A stretch of 64,000 bases of DNA, from NCBI RefSeq assembly GCF_905372745.1, contig NZ_CAJPQR010000001.1, positions 62,001 through 126,000 of the forward strand, in the 5' to 3' direction. Positions 16,436 through 24,535 of this stretch are shown piece by piece. The notes beneath the pieces are model-generated. The model saw only the letters and a program-made list of their open reading frames with translations, made no database searches and was not told the origin of the DNA. Numbering within the stretch: the stretch's first letter is position 1; each line of letters begins with the position of its first letter. The position numbers and the translations under genes were made by a program. This stretch comes from an uncultured Campylobacter sp. (lineage in GTDB: Bacteria; Campylobacterota; Campylobacteria; Campylobacterales; Campylobacteraceae).

Positions 16436-17270
16436 CTACGACGACTACCTACGCACGGATAAAACGCCGACTCTGTGGTGCTGGGGCTGCGGCGACGGCG
16501 TGATACTAAAAGCGCTAATCCGCGCGATCCATAAGCTAGGCTGGGACATGAACGACGTGTGCGTGGTCTCGGGCATCGGCTGCTCGGGACGCTTTAGCTC
16601 CTACATCAACTGCAACACCGTCCACACCACGCACGGTCGCGCGATAGCCTATGCCACGGGTATCAAGCTAGCAAACCCCGATAAACACGTCATCGTAGTA
16701 ACAGGCGACGGCGACGGGCTAGCCATAGGCGGCAATCACACGATCCACGGATGCCGCAGAAATATAAATTTAAACCACGTTTTGATAAATAACTTCATCT
16801 ACGGGCTAACAAACTCCCAAACAAGCCCGACTACGCCGATAGGATTTTGGACGGTGACGGCGCAGCAGGGCAACATCGATCCGAATTTTGACGCGTGCAA
16901 GCTCGCAACCGCCGCAGGAGCGACCTTCGTAGCGCGCAGCAGCGTGATAGAGCCTGCAAAGCTGGAAAAGATATTTGCCGAGGGCTTTGAGCATGATGGA
17001 TACAGCTTTTTTGACGTATTTTCAAACTGCCACATAAATCTGGGCCGCAAAAACAAGATGGGGCAGGCTACGCAGATGCTGGAGTGGATAGACGGTCGCA
17101 CGGTGAGTAAGGCCAAATTTGACGCGATGAGCGAGGATGAGCGGGGGGGTAAATTTCCTCTCGGAGTGCTGCATAAAGACGAGTCGCGCATGGAGTACAC
17201 CAAGGCCTACGATATGGTGATAAAAGCCGCTAGAGACGGCGAAAAAATCGACTTTGGAGCGCTAAAATGA
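16425..17270 (+). CDS. oorB: 2-oxoglutarate:acceptor oxidoreductase, beta (TPP-binding) subunit
   Basis: The beta subunit (281 residues) binds thiamine diphosphate and an Fe-S cluster. The LWCWGCGDGVILKA start (residues 16-29), GIGCSGRF and the TPP/Mg motif VTGDGDGLAIGGNH are clear. A run of seven G (17143-17149) lies inside the gene near codon 241; a change of one base there would shift the frame and remove the last 40 residues, so it is a possible slip site. The gene overlaps oorA and oorC. Confidence 0.96.
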   Translation: MAFNYDDYLRTDKTPTLWCWGCGDGVILKALIRAIHKLGWDMNDVCVVSGIGCSGRFSSYINCNTVHTTHGRAIAYATGIKLANPDKHVIVVTGDGDGLAIGGNHTIHGCRRNINLNHVLINNFIYGLTNSQTSPTTPIGFWTVTAQQGNIDPNFDACKLATAAGATFVARSSVIEPAKLEKIFAEGFEHDGYSFFDVFSNCHINLGRKNKMGQATQMLEWIDGRTVSKAKFDAMSEDERGGKFPLGVLHKDESRMEYTKAYDMVIKAARDGEKIDFGALK

Positions 17271-17827
17271 AAAGGCAGTTAAGATTCGTCGGAGTGGGCG
17301 GCCAAGGCGTGATACTGGCCGGCGAGATTTTAGCCGCGGCCAAGATCGAGGAGGGCGGATACGGCGTCAAAGCCTCGACCTACACCTCGCAGGTGCGCGG
17401 AGGACCGACGAAGGTCGATATCATTTTGAGCGAGCGCGAGATTTTTTACCCGTACGCAAACGAGGGCGAGATCGAGTTTATGCTCGCTACCGCGCAGGTT
17501 AGCTTCGAGCAGTTTAAAGACGGCGTAAAAGATGGCGGCATCATCGTCGTGGAGCCAAATTTGGTACGCGCAAGCGACGAAGACAAAAAAAGGTGGAAAA
17601 TCTATGAAATACCCATCATCTCCATCGCCAAAGACGAGGTTGGCAATGTAATAACTCAAAGCGTCGTCGCGCTCGCAGTCGCCGTGCAGATGAGCGGCTG
17701 CCTGGATGCCGAGCTCGTAAAGCGCGTAATGCTCTCAAAAGTACCTAAAAAAGTCTACGCCGAGAACGAAAAAGCCTACGAGCTGGGATTAAAATACGCG
17801 CAAATTTGCCTAGAAAACGACAAATAA
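17267..17827 (+). CDS. oorC: 2-oxoglutarate:acceptor oxidoreductase, gamma subunit
   Basis: The gamma subunit (186 residues) is the catalytic-domain protein of the pyruvate/2-oxoglutarate oxidoreductase family. It has the family start RFVGVGGQGVILAGEILA (residues 5-22) and the SYTSQVRGG-like segment, here TYTSQVRGGPTKVDI. It overlaps the oorB stop by four bases and is the last gene of oorDABC. The order D-A-B-C is that of C. jejuni and Helicobacter pylori. Confidence 0.96.
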   Translation: MKRQLRFVGVGGQGVILAGEILAAAKIEEGGYGVKASTYTSQVRGGPTKVDIILSEREIFYPYANEGEIEFMLATAQVSFEQFKDGVKDGGIIVVEPNLVRASDEDKKRWKIYEIPIISIAKDEVGNVITQSVVALAVAVQMSGCLDAELVKRVMLSKVPKKVYAENEKAYELGLKYAQICLENDK

Positions 17828-17867
17828 AAGCGTGATTTGAAATAAGATAAATTAAGTATTATTTCGT

Positions 17868-17873
17868 TATACT
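17868..17873 (+). promoter_or_regulatory. Probable -10 box for flavodoxin gene
   Basis: TATACT, preceded by AAGTATTATTTCGT, lies 37 bases before the flavodoxin ATG within an 82-base gap after oorC. It would give the electron-acceptor gene its own promoter in addition to any read-through from oor. Confidence 0.4.
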
Positions 17874-17909
17874 TCGGGTATTGATTTATCTAAATTTAAG
17901 GAGAGTAAA

Positions 17910-18401
17910 ATGAGTATCGGCATATTTTACGCAAGCGCAAAAGGCCATACAAAGGCTGCTTGCGAGTATCTAGCAGGCAAACTCGGCGCGCAGCTAGTCG
18001 AAGTAAAGGACGCTACGGCGCAGGATTTTGCTAAATTTGACGTCATCATCGTAGCGGCGCCTAGCTACGGCGACGGCGAGCTTTCGGCTGACTGGGCGGA
18101 GAAATTGCCGCTTTTAAAGGCAGGCAGTAAAGGCAAAAAAGCCGCCATCGTAGCCGTAGGCAATCAAGCCAATCACCCCCAAACGCTTTTTAGCGGTGCA
18201 GTGGACTTTCTGCCGTATCTAAAGGACGCGCAAATTTTCGGCGCTAGCGACGCGGACGGATATAAATTTAACCACTCCGCGTTTTTCATTAACGGCAAAT
18301 TTGCAGGCCTAGCCCTAGACGTCAAGGGCGATGAAAACTACGCAAAACGCATCGACAAATGGGTCGAGGAAAATAAGCCTACTATCTTAAATTTATTCTG
18401 A
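17910..18401 (+). CDS. fldA: Flavodoxin
   Basis: A 163-residue FMN-binding electron carrier. The phosphate loop near the N-terminus is YASAKGHTKAA, a variant of the G-N-T type seen in C. jejuni FldA, and an aromatic FMN-stacking region follows at APSYGDGELSADW. In Campylobacterota flavodoxin is the electron acceptor of pyruvate and 2-oxoglutarate oxidoreductases, so its place directly after oorDABC makes functional sense. A GGAGAG site lies before the ATG and a strong terminator follows. Confidence 0.87.
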   Translation: MSIGIFYASAKGHTKAACEYLAGKLGAQLVEVKDATAQDFAKFDVIIVAAPSYGDGELSADWAEKLPLLKAGSKGKKAAIVAVGNQANHPQTLFSGAVDFLPYLKDAQIFGASDADGYKFNHSAFFINGKFAGLALDVKGDENYAKRIDKWVEENKPTILNLF

Positions 18402-18409
18402 TTTTCTTG

Positions 18410-18452
18410 CCGCCTTGTCTAAAACGGGCAAGGCGGTTTTACTTCTTTTTTT
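18410..18452 (+). terminator. Rho-independent terminator after flavodoxin
   Basis: CCGCCTTG (18410-18417) pairs with CAAGGCGG (18429-18436), extended by two more pairs inside, then a T-rich tail TTTTACTTCTTTTTTT. This is the clearest GC-rich terminator in the window and ends the icd-to-fldA region. Confidence 0.85.
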
Positions 18453-18827
18453 GTAAATAAAATTTCACAAATACGGTTCGTTAAATTATTATGTCAAATA
18501 GTAGTCGATAGTATCCGCTTGCATGTTTGGCTGGATTCAATTTCATTTCAAACTTTGAGCGTAAATTTATCGCATTAAATTTAACTTACTCACCGCGGTT
18601 TTTAAAACTAGTGCAAAATTTGATTTACAGCAATAAACTCGCCTGTATTTTACGCCTAAAACGTTTAGATAAAGCGGCAAAACTATCAAATTTAAATAAT
18701 TGCTACAATATTTTTACAAATATCAAAGATGAAAAACAGCAAAGTTATGTTTGACCAAAAAAAGGCCAATCTAAGCTCTTGATATACGAAATTTAGGTTG
18801 CTAGTTTATCCCTGGCTCGTAGCAAAT
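18453..18827 (+). other. Intergenic region, no supported gene
   Basis: About 375 bases between the flavodoxin terminator and the stop of the minus-strand gene at 18828. One short plus-strand open frame (18527-18754) exists but lacks a ribosome site and is rich in AAATTT-derived codons, so I do not call it. No tRNA, repeat or strong hairpin is visible. Confidence 0.5.
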
Positions 18828-19601
18828 TTACTTGCCAAAGAGCCTCTTTATAGCGCCCAAAAAGCCGCCAGAGTCCTCGTTTTTGTTGCTTTCATTTTTC
18901 TTTTTATCCAGCTTCATAGCTTCGCTTAGTTGCTTGGCCGCCGTGTCGGCGTAGATAAACGCACCTTCGGGGTCGCAGTTAAAAAGATTTGAGTAGCACT
19001 CGGAACTGTTTAGATCAAGCGGGTTTGGCATGATGACGTCTGTCGCCTCAAGCAGCCCGTAGCCGTTTTCTACGCTAAATTTAACCGCGCTCAAAAACGC
19101 AGGCAAATTTTGCTCGTAAAACTCGTCCGTTTTGCGCTTGATCTCACCGCCTGCGTTGTAGTCCTGCCAAAATTTAGCCAAATTTACCGCGCTTATAAAT
19201 GCGCCCGATGAGTAGTTTCCATTAAATTCGCCCGTAAATTTAGCTTTTATTTCAGGCGGTATAACGCCGCTTATGTCGCTTAGATACCGCTTAAATTCGT
19301 CGTGTTCGTCCGCTAAAAAGCTAAACGCCGTGCCGCGCGTATAGAAGTATTTTCTAAAAAATCCCTGCACGGCGGCGAGTATGTAGCCGTGTCCCATCGA
19401 AAAGCTCTCATCGTCCTTGGTTTCAAGCGCGATTTTAAGAGTATCGATGTATTTTTGCGCGTAAAAATCTTCCATGCCGTGCTCTTTTGCAAGCATTTTC
19501 GCAACCGACCAGTCGCCCTCTCGCGCGCTTTTTAACGCGTCAAAATACCACTGCTTGATCTCGCTTTCGTTGATCGGATGATAACTCACGTCGTAGCCCA
19601 T
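18828..19601 (-). CDS. Hypothetical protein, 257 aa
   Basis: I do not recognise the family with certainty. The protein starts MGYDVSYHPI, has no signal peptide or membrane helix, and is predicted mainly helical, with an aromatic-rich middle (GFFRKYFYTRGTAFSFLADE) and a segment DPEGAFIYADTAAKQLSEAM near residue 210. The last 25 residues are a charged lysine/asparagine linker followed by GGFLGAIKRLFGK, a short amphipathic helix that could bind a membrane surface. An AAAAAGGAG site precedes the ATG. It is convergent with fldA and probably a separate unit from the yggS-rseP pair upstream. Confidence 0.75.
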   Translation of the reverse strand: MGYDVSYHPINESEIKQWYFDALKSAREGDWSVAKMLAKEHGMEDFYAQKYIDTLKIALETKDDESFSMGHGYILAAVQGFFRKYFYTRGTAFSFLADEHDEFKRYLSDISGVIPPEIKAKFTGEFNGNYSSGAFISAVNLAKFWQDYNAGGEIKRKTDEFYEQNLPAFLSAVKFSVENGYGLLEATDVIMPNPLDLNSSECYSNLFNCDPEGAFIYADTAAKQLSEAMKLDKKKNESNKNEDSGGFLGAIKRLFGK

Positions 19602-19653
19602 TTTGGCTCCTTTTTAGGTAGATTTTTCTAAATTTAAACGGATTGCGACTGAT

Positions 19654-20289
19654 CTACGTGTATAAAATCGACCCCAAACGAATCATATTCGAGCCGCATT
19701 TTATCGCTAGCTCAAAATCCCCGCTCATACCCATCGAGCAAATTTGCGCGCCGTTGGGTTGTAAATTCTCGTAAATTTTACGCGTAGTCTCAAAGCTTTT
19801 TTGCACGACTTTTTCGTCCTCTACGTGCGCGCCGATACTCATCACGCCGATGGGTTTTAGAAATTTACACTCATGCGCGATTTGTAAAAATGCAGTCTCG
19901 GCAGCTTCGGGCAAGATACCTTGTTTCGTGTCTTCGCGCGCGGAGTTTATTTGTAGCAGGCAAGGCAGCTCGCGATCAAGCCTCTTATCCACTGCAAGCG
20001 CAGCCTCTACGCTCTCGCAGCTTTGCCAAAGAGCAGGTTTGAGCGCTAGCAGGTGGTTTATTTTGTTGCTTTGAAGTCGTCCGATAAAGTGCCACTCGAT
20101 CGGCAAATTTGACAAAATTTCGCTCTTATTTTTGAGCTCTTGCACGCGGTTTTCGCCAAAGCTCGTTTGCCCTTGCCTAAAAAGCTCCAAAACCTCTTTC
20201 GTCGTTACGTTTTTGCTCACGGCGATTAGCTTCACGGCTTCGCCCGTGCGCGCATTTTCGATGCGTTCTAAAATTTGCGCGAGTTTCAT
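19654..20289 (-). CDS. yggS: YggS/PROSC family pyridoxal-phosphate homeostasis protein
   Basis: The 211-residue protein is the single-domain PLP-binding protein related to alanine racemase barrels, known as YggS or PLPBP, which helps control free pyridoxal phosphate and amino-acid pools and has no proven catalytic activity. Family segments are clear: LIAVSKNV with the PLP lysine near residue 26, FGENRVQE, WHFIGRLQSNKI and the C-terminal SMGMSGDFELAI. It overlaps the upstream rseP stop by four bases, so the two are translated together. Confidence 0.93.
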   Translation of the reverse strand: MKLAQILERIENARTGEAVKLIAVSKNVTTKEVLELFRQGQTSFGENRVQELKNKSEILSNLPIEWHFIGRLQSNKINHLLALKPALWQSCESVEAALAVDKRLDRELPCLLQINSAREDTKQGILPEAAETAFLQIAHECKFLKPIGVMSIGAHVEDEKVVQKSFETTRKIYENLQPNGAQICSMGMSGDFELAIKCGSNMIRLGSILYT

Positions 20290-21398
20290 TGTCCCGCTCC
20301 ACTTAGGCGCATCACGTCGTTAAAGGTCGCAAACGCCATCAGGCAGAGCAAAAACGCCCAGCCGCAGTAGGTGAGGCCGATATAGACTTTTTCGTTCATC
20401 TCGCGGCGGAAAATGAGCTCATAAAGGTTGAAAAATATATGTCCGCCGTCAAGCGCCGGGATAGGCAGCAGGTTTAGCACGCCTAAATTTACGGAGATCA
20501 GCGCTGCGATGATGAGTAGGGTCGAGACGCCGATGCCTGCGGCTTTTGAGGTGATGTCGGTGATCTGGATGATGCCGCCCATCTCTTTTAGCGGCACGAC
20601 GCCGACTATCAGCTTTTCAAGTCCCGTAAATATGAGCTTTGAGGCGTTTACGGTCTCAACGAGCGCAAATTTGAGCGAGCTAAAGCCGGTGTTTCGTATC
20701 GTGACGGCCTCGCCTGATGGCGAAATGCCGATGAGCGGTTTTTCTATCTTTTCGCCAAATATCGTCATGCTTTGCCCGATTTTAGGCGTCAAATTTATCG
20801 TTTTTATTTCGCCCGCGCGCTCGAGCGTGATCGCGGTGGAGGTTAAATTTACGTTTTTACTTATCTCGTCCCACTCGCTGATTTTGATGCCGTTTATGTT
20901 TAAAATTTTATCGCCTTTTTGCAGTCCGGCACTTGCTGCGGCGGAGTTTTCTAGCACTTTGCCCACAGTCGGCGCTAGCCTCTCAACTCCGATATGTCCG
21001 AGCGCGATAAAGATAAAAAACGCCAAAGCGAAGTTAAAAAACGGCCCCGCAAAAAGGATAAAAATGCGTCCTAGCGGGCTAAGCTTCGTATAGCTGTCGG
21101 CATCCTCGTTTTTTAGCCCCGGCTTGGCGTCCTCTTGCCCTTTTAGGCTCACGTAGCCGCCAAGGGGTATCGCTCCGATGGCGTACTCGGTGCCGCCGAT
21201 GGTTTTTGAGTAGACGCTTTGCCCAAAGCCCACGCTAAATTTTAGTACGCCGACTTTTAGCATGCGAGCTGCGAGAAAGTGGCCAAGCTCGTGAAAAAAT
21301 ATGAGAAAGCTAATCACCAAAACCGTGATCAAAAAGTGCCACGAATACGCGTAAAGCCCGACCGCAAGGATAGCGGCGGTAAGTATAATTCCTTTCAA
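20286..21398 (-). CDS. rseP: RseP-type site-2 intramembrane metalloprotease
   Basis: A 370-residue zinc protease of the M50 family that cuts membrane-spanning proteins within the bilayer; in E. coli it acts on the anti-sigma factor RseA. The active site HELGH is at residues 36-40 in the first membrane helix, a PDZ domain lies around residues 130-210 (LQKGDKILNINGIKISEWDE), and the third zinc ligand motif is PALDGGH near residue 318. The start codon is TTG with an AAAAGG site. Its real substrate in Campylobacter is not shown by the sequence. Confidence 0.94.
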   Translation of the reverse strand: MKGIILTAAILAVGLYAYSWHFLITVLVISFLIFFHELGHFLAARMLKVGVLKFSVGFGQSVYSKTIGGTEYAIGAIPLGGYVSLKGQEDAKPGLKNEDADSYTKLSPLGRIFILFAGPFFNFALAFFIFIALGHIGVERLAPTVGKVLENSAAASAGLQKGDKILNINGIKISEWDEISKNVNLTSTAITLERAGEIKTINLTPKIGQSMTIFGEKIEKPLIGISPSGEAVTIRNTGFSSLKFALVETVNASKLIFTGLEKLIVGVVPLKEMGGIIQITDITSKAAGIGVSTLLIIAALISVNLGVLNLLPIPALDGGHIFFNLYELIFRREMNEKVYIGLTYCGWAFLLCLMAFATFNDVMRLSGAGQ

Positions 21399-21560
21399 AA
21401 TTTGCCTTTTAAGTAGATTTTAAACGCGATTTTAGCGAAATTTTATAAAACTCCGCTTGAAACCGCGGTCAAGAGCCGTTTGCGCGGCATTTTTGGCGGG
21501 CAAATTTGCGCAAAACGAATCAGTGCGGCGCACGACTGAACGGAGTTAAATTTTAGGTCG

Positions 21561-21610
21561 TAAAGGTGCAGGTAGGGCGCAGTCTAGCTAAGCCTACGGG
21601 CGGACGGCTG
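21561..21610 (+). repeat. Diverged direct repeat, copy A
   Basis: This 50-base segment resembles 21931-21980 exactly 370 bases away, with 30 of 35 bases identical over the right-hand part (21576-21610). Both copies contain GCTAAG and GGACGGCT. The segments lie in non-coding DNA between rseP and the gene at 22619. Confidence 0.5.
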
Positions 21611-21930
21611 AGAGAAAGCGCTGGCGCGAAAAGCCGCAAGCAAGGTTAGTAGGGTTTGGGAAGCCAAAACCGAATAAAAGGAACTAAAATGAAACTATAC
21701 GCGCGGGCTGATTTAAGGCTAACGGAGCGTAGAGCAAAAAATAGCGCTAGGTAACGGCGTCAAAATTCGGGATAAATTTAGCGCCGATAAATTTAAATAA
21801 ACGAGCAAGCAGTCAAGCTGCTAAATAAAAATAGAGATGCGGGCAAACGATGACGAGGGCGAGCCAGCAAATTTGCGTAACGATGAAAATTTTAGACAAA
21901 ACGCCGTATAAAAATAACCCAAACAAAGCA

Positions 21931-21980
21931 TAAAGGCGCGGACATGGCGCAGTATCGCTAAGTCTACGGACGGACGGCTA
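21931..21980 (+). repeat. Diverged direct repeat, copy B
   Basis: Second copy of the repeat at 21561-21610; see there. Function unknown. Confidence 0.5.
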
Positions 21981-22618
21981 AAAAGGCGCGAGCGATACGG
22001 CGCATAAAAAGGTTCGCGGCTAGACGGAGTCGAATTTATTGGGAATAACAGCCGCAAATAAGCGCAAAAGTCTAAGCCGCGCGGCAAAATAGCAATCAGA
22101 CCGCGACTAAAACGAAAATAAACGGCGCGGTAAAGCAAAACAGCAAAAGCAGGCGGCGGCATTTGCTCCGATAAAAGCATCTCGCGGCAAAATCTCGCAA
22201 ATAAAAATGCGCAAAATAGCTCGCCTAGTAGGCGTAAAGCGCTGCAAATACGCTCCGCGCGCAATCGACCAAGACTTCTTAAGCGTAAAAATATCGCAAA
22301 TTTATCCGCCGTGCGGTAAGGCTCGGTCAAGCTCCTCAGATACCGCGCCCATCGCACGCGAGATACCGCGGCAAACTCTGTACAAAGCAAATAAGGCGAG
22401 GCCGTCAAGCCTCGACGCGAAACGTCCTAAAATGCAAACGAGTTGTAATTTATCCGTTAAATTTAACGCAAGCCGCCGTGCTAAGCTGCATTAAATCGCT
22501 TTAAATTTAACGTAAAAGCAAGCGAGCGGCTTTAAAATTCGGCGTAAATTTACCATAAGCCGCCCTTCTACCGCGCGTCAAATTTGAGCGCAAACCAGGC
22601 TAATTTTAGAGCGTAAAT

Positions 22619-23515
22619 TTAGCTAAAAACCTCATTTAGCCAGGCTAAAATTTTGGCTCTGCTTAGCCCTTTGCCGGCGGTTAGGGCGGTTTTGTCTTTA
22701 TTTGCGAGATCAAATTCTATCCCAAAATGCGACTTTACGCTCGCGATAAAAGGCTTTAAATCTAAAATGTCGGGGTAGGGCAAGGCATCCGGCGCTACTT
22801 GCTGTAAAAAGCTCACGCCATCGTCGTCAAAGTCGATACACGCACTGGGAACGTCGTCGTTGCTGATTTGTATATCAAAGGTTTTGTCGTTTATAAACGG
22901 CGCAAAAATGCGGATCTGCAAGTGAAATTTACGCTTTTTCTCATCCTGCCCTAGATACTCGTTGCTAAACCAGTAGCCCAAATTTACGGCGTTTAGTATA
23001 AACTCAAAATCATAAGGATCAGCAGGCGTCGCGCCTATGCGGCGCAAAAGCTCGTAAACGGGCAGCTTTTCTCGCAGCGCGTCATAATACTCGTAAAGCT
23101 CGCCAAGCAGCGGGTGAGCGCGGCCGGCCTTTTCTTGCAGGCGTAAAATCTCGAAAATATACCTGTGCGCAAACGAGCGATGCGCTATGCTGCGGTGCGC
23201 CTGAGAGCTAAGATAGTCTAAAATTTCGGGTTTACGCGAAAAGCTAAACGCGCTCCAAATTCCGCGCAACGTTTCTAAATCGTTATCGCTCGCGTCAAAT
23301 TTACCCTCGCGCGTCTTATCGTAGTCTAGCGCGCAACCTAGCAAAAACTCGCCTAACTCATCGCTCATAACCTCGCCGATTTTGGCTAAATTTTTAGCGT
23401 TGTGATAAAAGCTGACGTCAATTATCTTTTTATTTAGCTTTTGGGCTTGTTTTTTTAGCGCGGGTTCTAGACTCTGCGTTCGTTCTACGATGATGTCTCT
23501 TAGTCCATGATCCAT
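22619..23515 (-). CDS. Hypothetical protein, 298 aa
   Basis: Family not recognised. The protein is soluble, without signal peptide or membrane helices. It has an unusual histidine-rich run around residues 106-118 (SSQAHRSIAHRSFAHRYIF, with the near-repeat HRSIAHRSFAHR), a likely helical bundle in the middle, and an acidic segment DVPSACIDFDDDGVSFL. An AAAGAG site precedes the ATG. It sits as an extra gene between rseP and pgsA next to 1.2 kb of non-coding DNA, consistent with an accessory gene. Confidence 0.7.
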   Translation of the reverse strand: MDHGLRDIIVERTQSLEPALKKQAQKLNKKIIDVSFYHNAKNLAKIGEVMSDELGEFLLGCALDYDKTREGKFDASDNDLETLRGIWSAFSFSRKPEILDYLSSQAHRSIAHRSFAHRYIFEILRLQEKAGRAHPLLGELYEYYDALREKLPVYELLRRIGATPADPYDFEFILNAVNLGYWFSNEYLGQDEKKRKFHLQIRIFAPFINDKTFDIQISNDDVPSACIDFDDDGVSFLQQVAPDALPYPDILDLKPFIASVKSHFGIEFDLANKDKTALTAGKGLSRAKILAWLNEVFS

Positions 23516-23665
23516 ATTTTCTCTTTGTTTTAAATTTATTTTTAGTTTATGCTAGCCGCGTCGCCGAGCTTAAAATTTTGTATTTAAATTTACGTAAAAG
23601 CTTCTCGCGCCGACTTGAAAAATCGCATATTTTTTGCTCGGTAATAAAAGCCGTCCGCGCTAAAT

Positions 23666-24208
23666 TTAGCTCTTTTTCGTCGCTTTTATATACGCCGCGA
23701 CGTACTCAAAGCCCGAATACAGCGTTAGCGCGACGCTAAGCCAGAGCAAAAACTCGCCAAAAGGCCACTGCATGGTTAAAAAGCCGATCGCGACCATCTG
23801 GCAGACGGTTTTTACCTTGCCCGCCATCGACGCGGCGACCTCTACGCCATCGCCGGCCATCACGACGCGAAATCCCGTGATAAAAAACTCGCGAACGAGG
23901 ATGAGATACACGGCCCACGGGCTCGCGCGGTCTATCATCATGAGTCCTAAAAACGCGCCCAGAGTTAGCATTTTATCTGCAAGCGGGTCGATCACGGCTC
24001 CAAGCTTGGTCTTTTGATCCCACGCGCGCGCGATAAATCCGTCAAAAAAGTCCGTGACGCTAGCGATCACGAATACGAGCGCGGCAAAGTAGTTCATCCA
24101 GCTAACGTGCACGCTTGAGAAGGAATTTACGCTAAGTAGCAGCCAAAACATCAGAGGCGCGAGAAATACGCGCAGGAAGGCTAGGGCGTTTGGTAAATTT
24201 AGGCTCAT
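23666..24208 (-). CDS. pgsA: CDP-diacylglycerol--glycerol-3-phosphate 3-phosphatidyltransferase
   Basis: PgsA makes phosphatidylglycerophosphate from CDP-diacylglycerol and glycerol 3-phosphate, the committed step to phosphatidylglycerol and cardiolipin. The 180-residue integral membrane protein has four to five hydrophobic helices and the CDP-alcohol phosphotransferase signature, seen as DFFDGFIARA followed by LGAVIDPLADK (residues 51-78), which contains the metal-binding aspartates. In C. jejuni it is, as I recall, adjacent to the M50 protease gene. Confidence 0.94.
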   Translation of the reverse strand: MSLNLPNALAFLRVFLAPLMFWLLLSVNSFSSVHVSWMNYFAALVFVIASVTDFFDGFIARAWDQKTKLGAVIDPLADKMLTLGAFLGLMMIDRASPWAVYLILVREFFITGFRVVMAGDGVEVAASMAGKVKTVCQMVAIGFLTMQWPFGEFLLWLSVALTLYSGFEYVAAYIKATKKS

Positions 24209-24535
24209 TTATTTTGTTCTTTCTTTTTGATTTCGGAGTTTAAAATTTGACGGCTCAGCACTAAAGTCGGCGTCAAATTTGCCGACCCGCATTTTGCTTG
24301 ATTTGATCGGTCGCGGATTTGCGCTTTGGTTAAATTTGCTCGGCGCTTCATCAAATTTGAGCGACTTTTGATTTAATTTTAGATCAAATTTAAAAGATTC
24401 GTCCGCGCCGCAAAATTTACTTTTAGATTTTAAATTTTCAAATTTAGCCTGCAAACGCGTTAAATTTATACTGCCGAATTTGCCCGAAATGCGAGCAAAC
24501 GGCAAAGGAGCGCAGGCTAAATTTGCTTTTTTCAT
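24209..24535 (-). CDS. Doubtful 108-codon open frame between fabL and pgsA
   Basis: The ATG overlaps the fabL stop as ATGA and the frame runs right up to pgsA, which would suit a coupled gene. Against this, the product is low in complexity, built from repeated lysine-phenylalanine and asparagine-leucine pairs that simply read the AAATTT words common in spacers here, and no domain or hydrophobic core is visible. I regard it as more likely spacer than protein. Confidence 0.25.
   Translation of the reverse strand: MKKANLACAPLPFARISGKFGSINLTRLQAKFENLKSKSKFCGADESFKFDLKLNQKSLKFDEAPSKFNQSANPRPIKSSKMRVGKFDADFSAEPSNFKLRNQKERTK

Larger units (their letters stand above)
21399..22618 (+). other. 1.2-kb non-coding stretch between rseP and the next gene
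   Basis: No convincing gene is present on either strand. A minus-strand open frame at 21821-22408 (195 codons) has a very arginine/serine/leucine-rich composition, no ribosome site and no recognisable motif. The DNA contains diverged repeats 370 bases apart and scattered short purine-rich segments, and looks like decayed or intergenic spacer DNA. In C. jejuni, rseP and pgsA are, as I recall, adjacent, so this and the following gene appear to be an insertion between them. Confidence 0.55.

Noticed and set aside
18527..18754. 75-codon frame after the flavodoxin terminator
   Set aside because: AAATTT-rich, no ribosome site, located in a spacer between convergent genes.
21821..22408. Minus-strand open frame of 195 codons in the rseP upstream spacer
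   Set aside because: Arg/Ser/Leu-rich, no ribosome site, no recognisable domain, and it overlaps a diverged DNA repeat.
22207..22494. Plus-strand open frame of 95 codons
   Set aside because: Same non-coding stretch; basic composition and no ribosome site.
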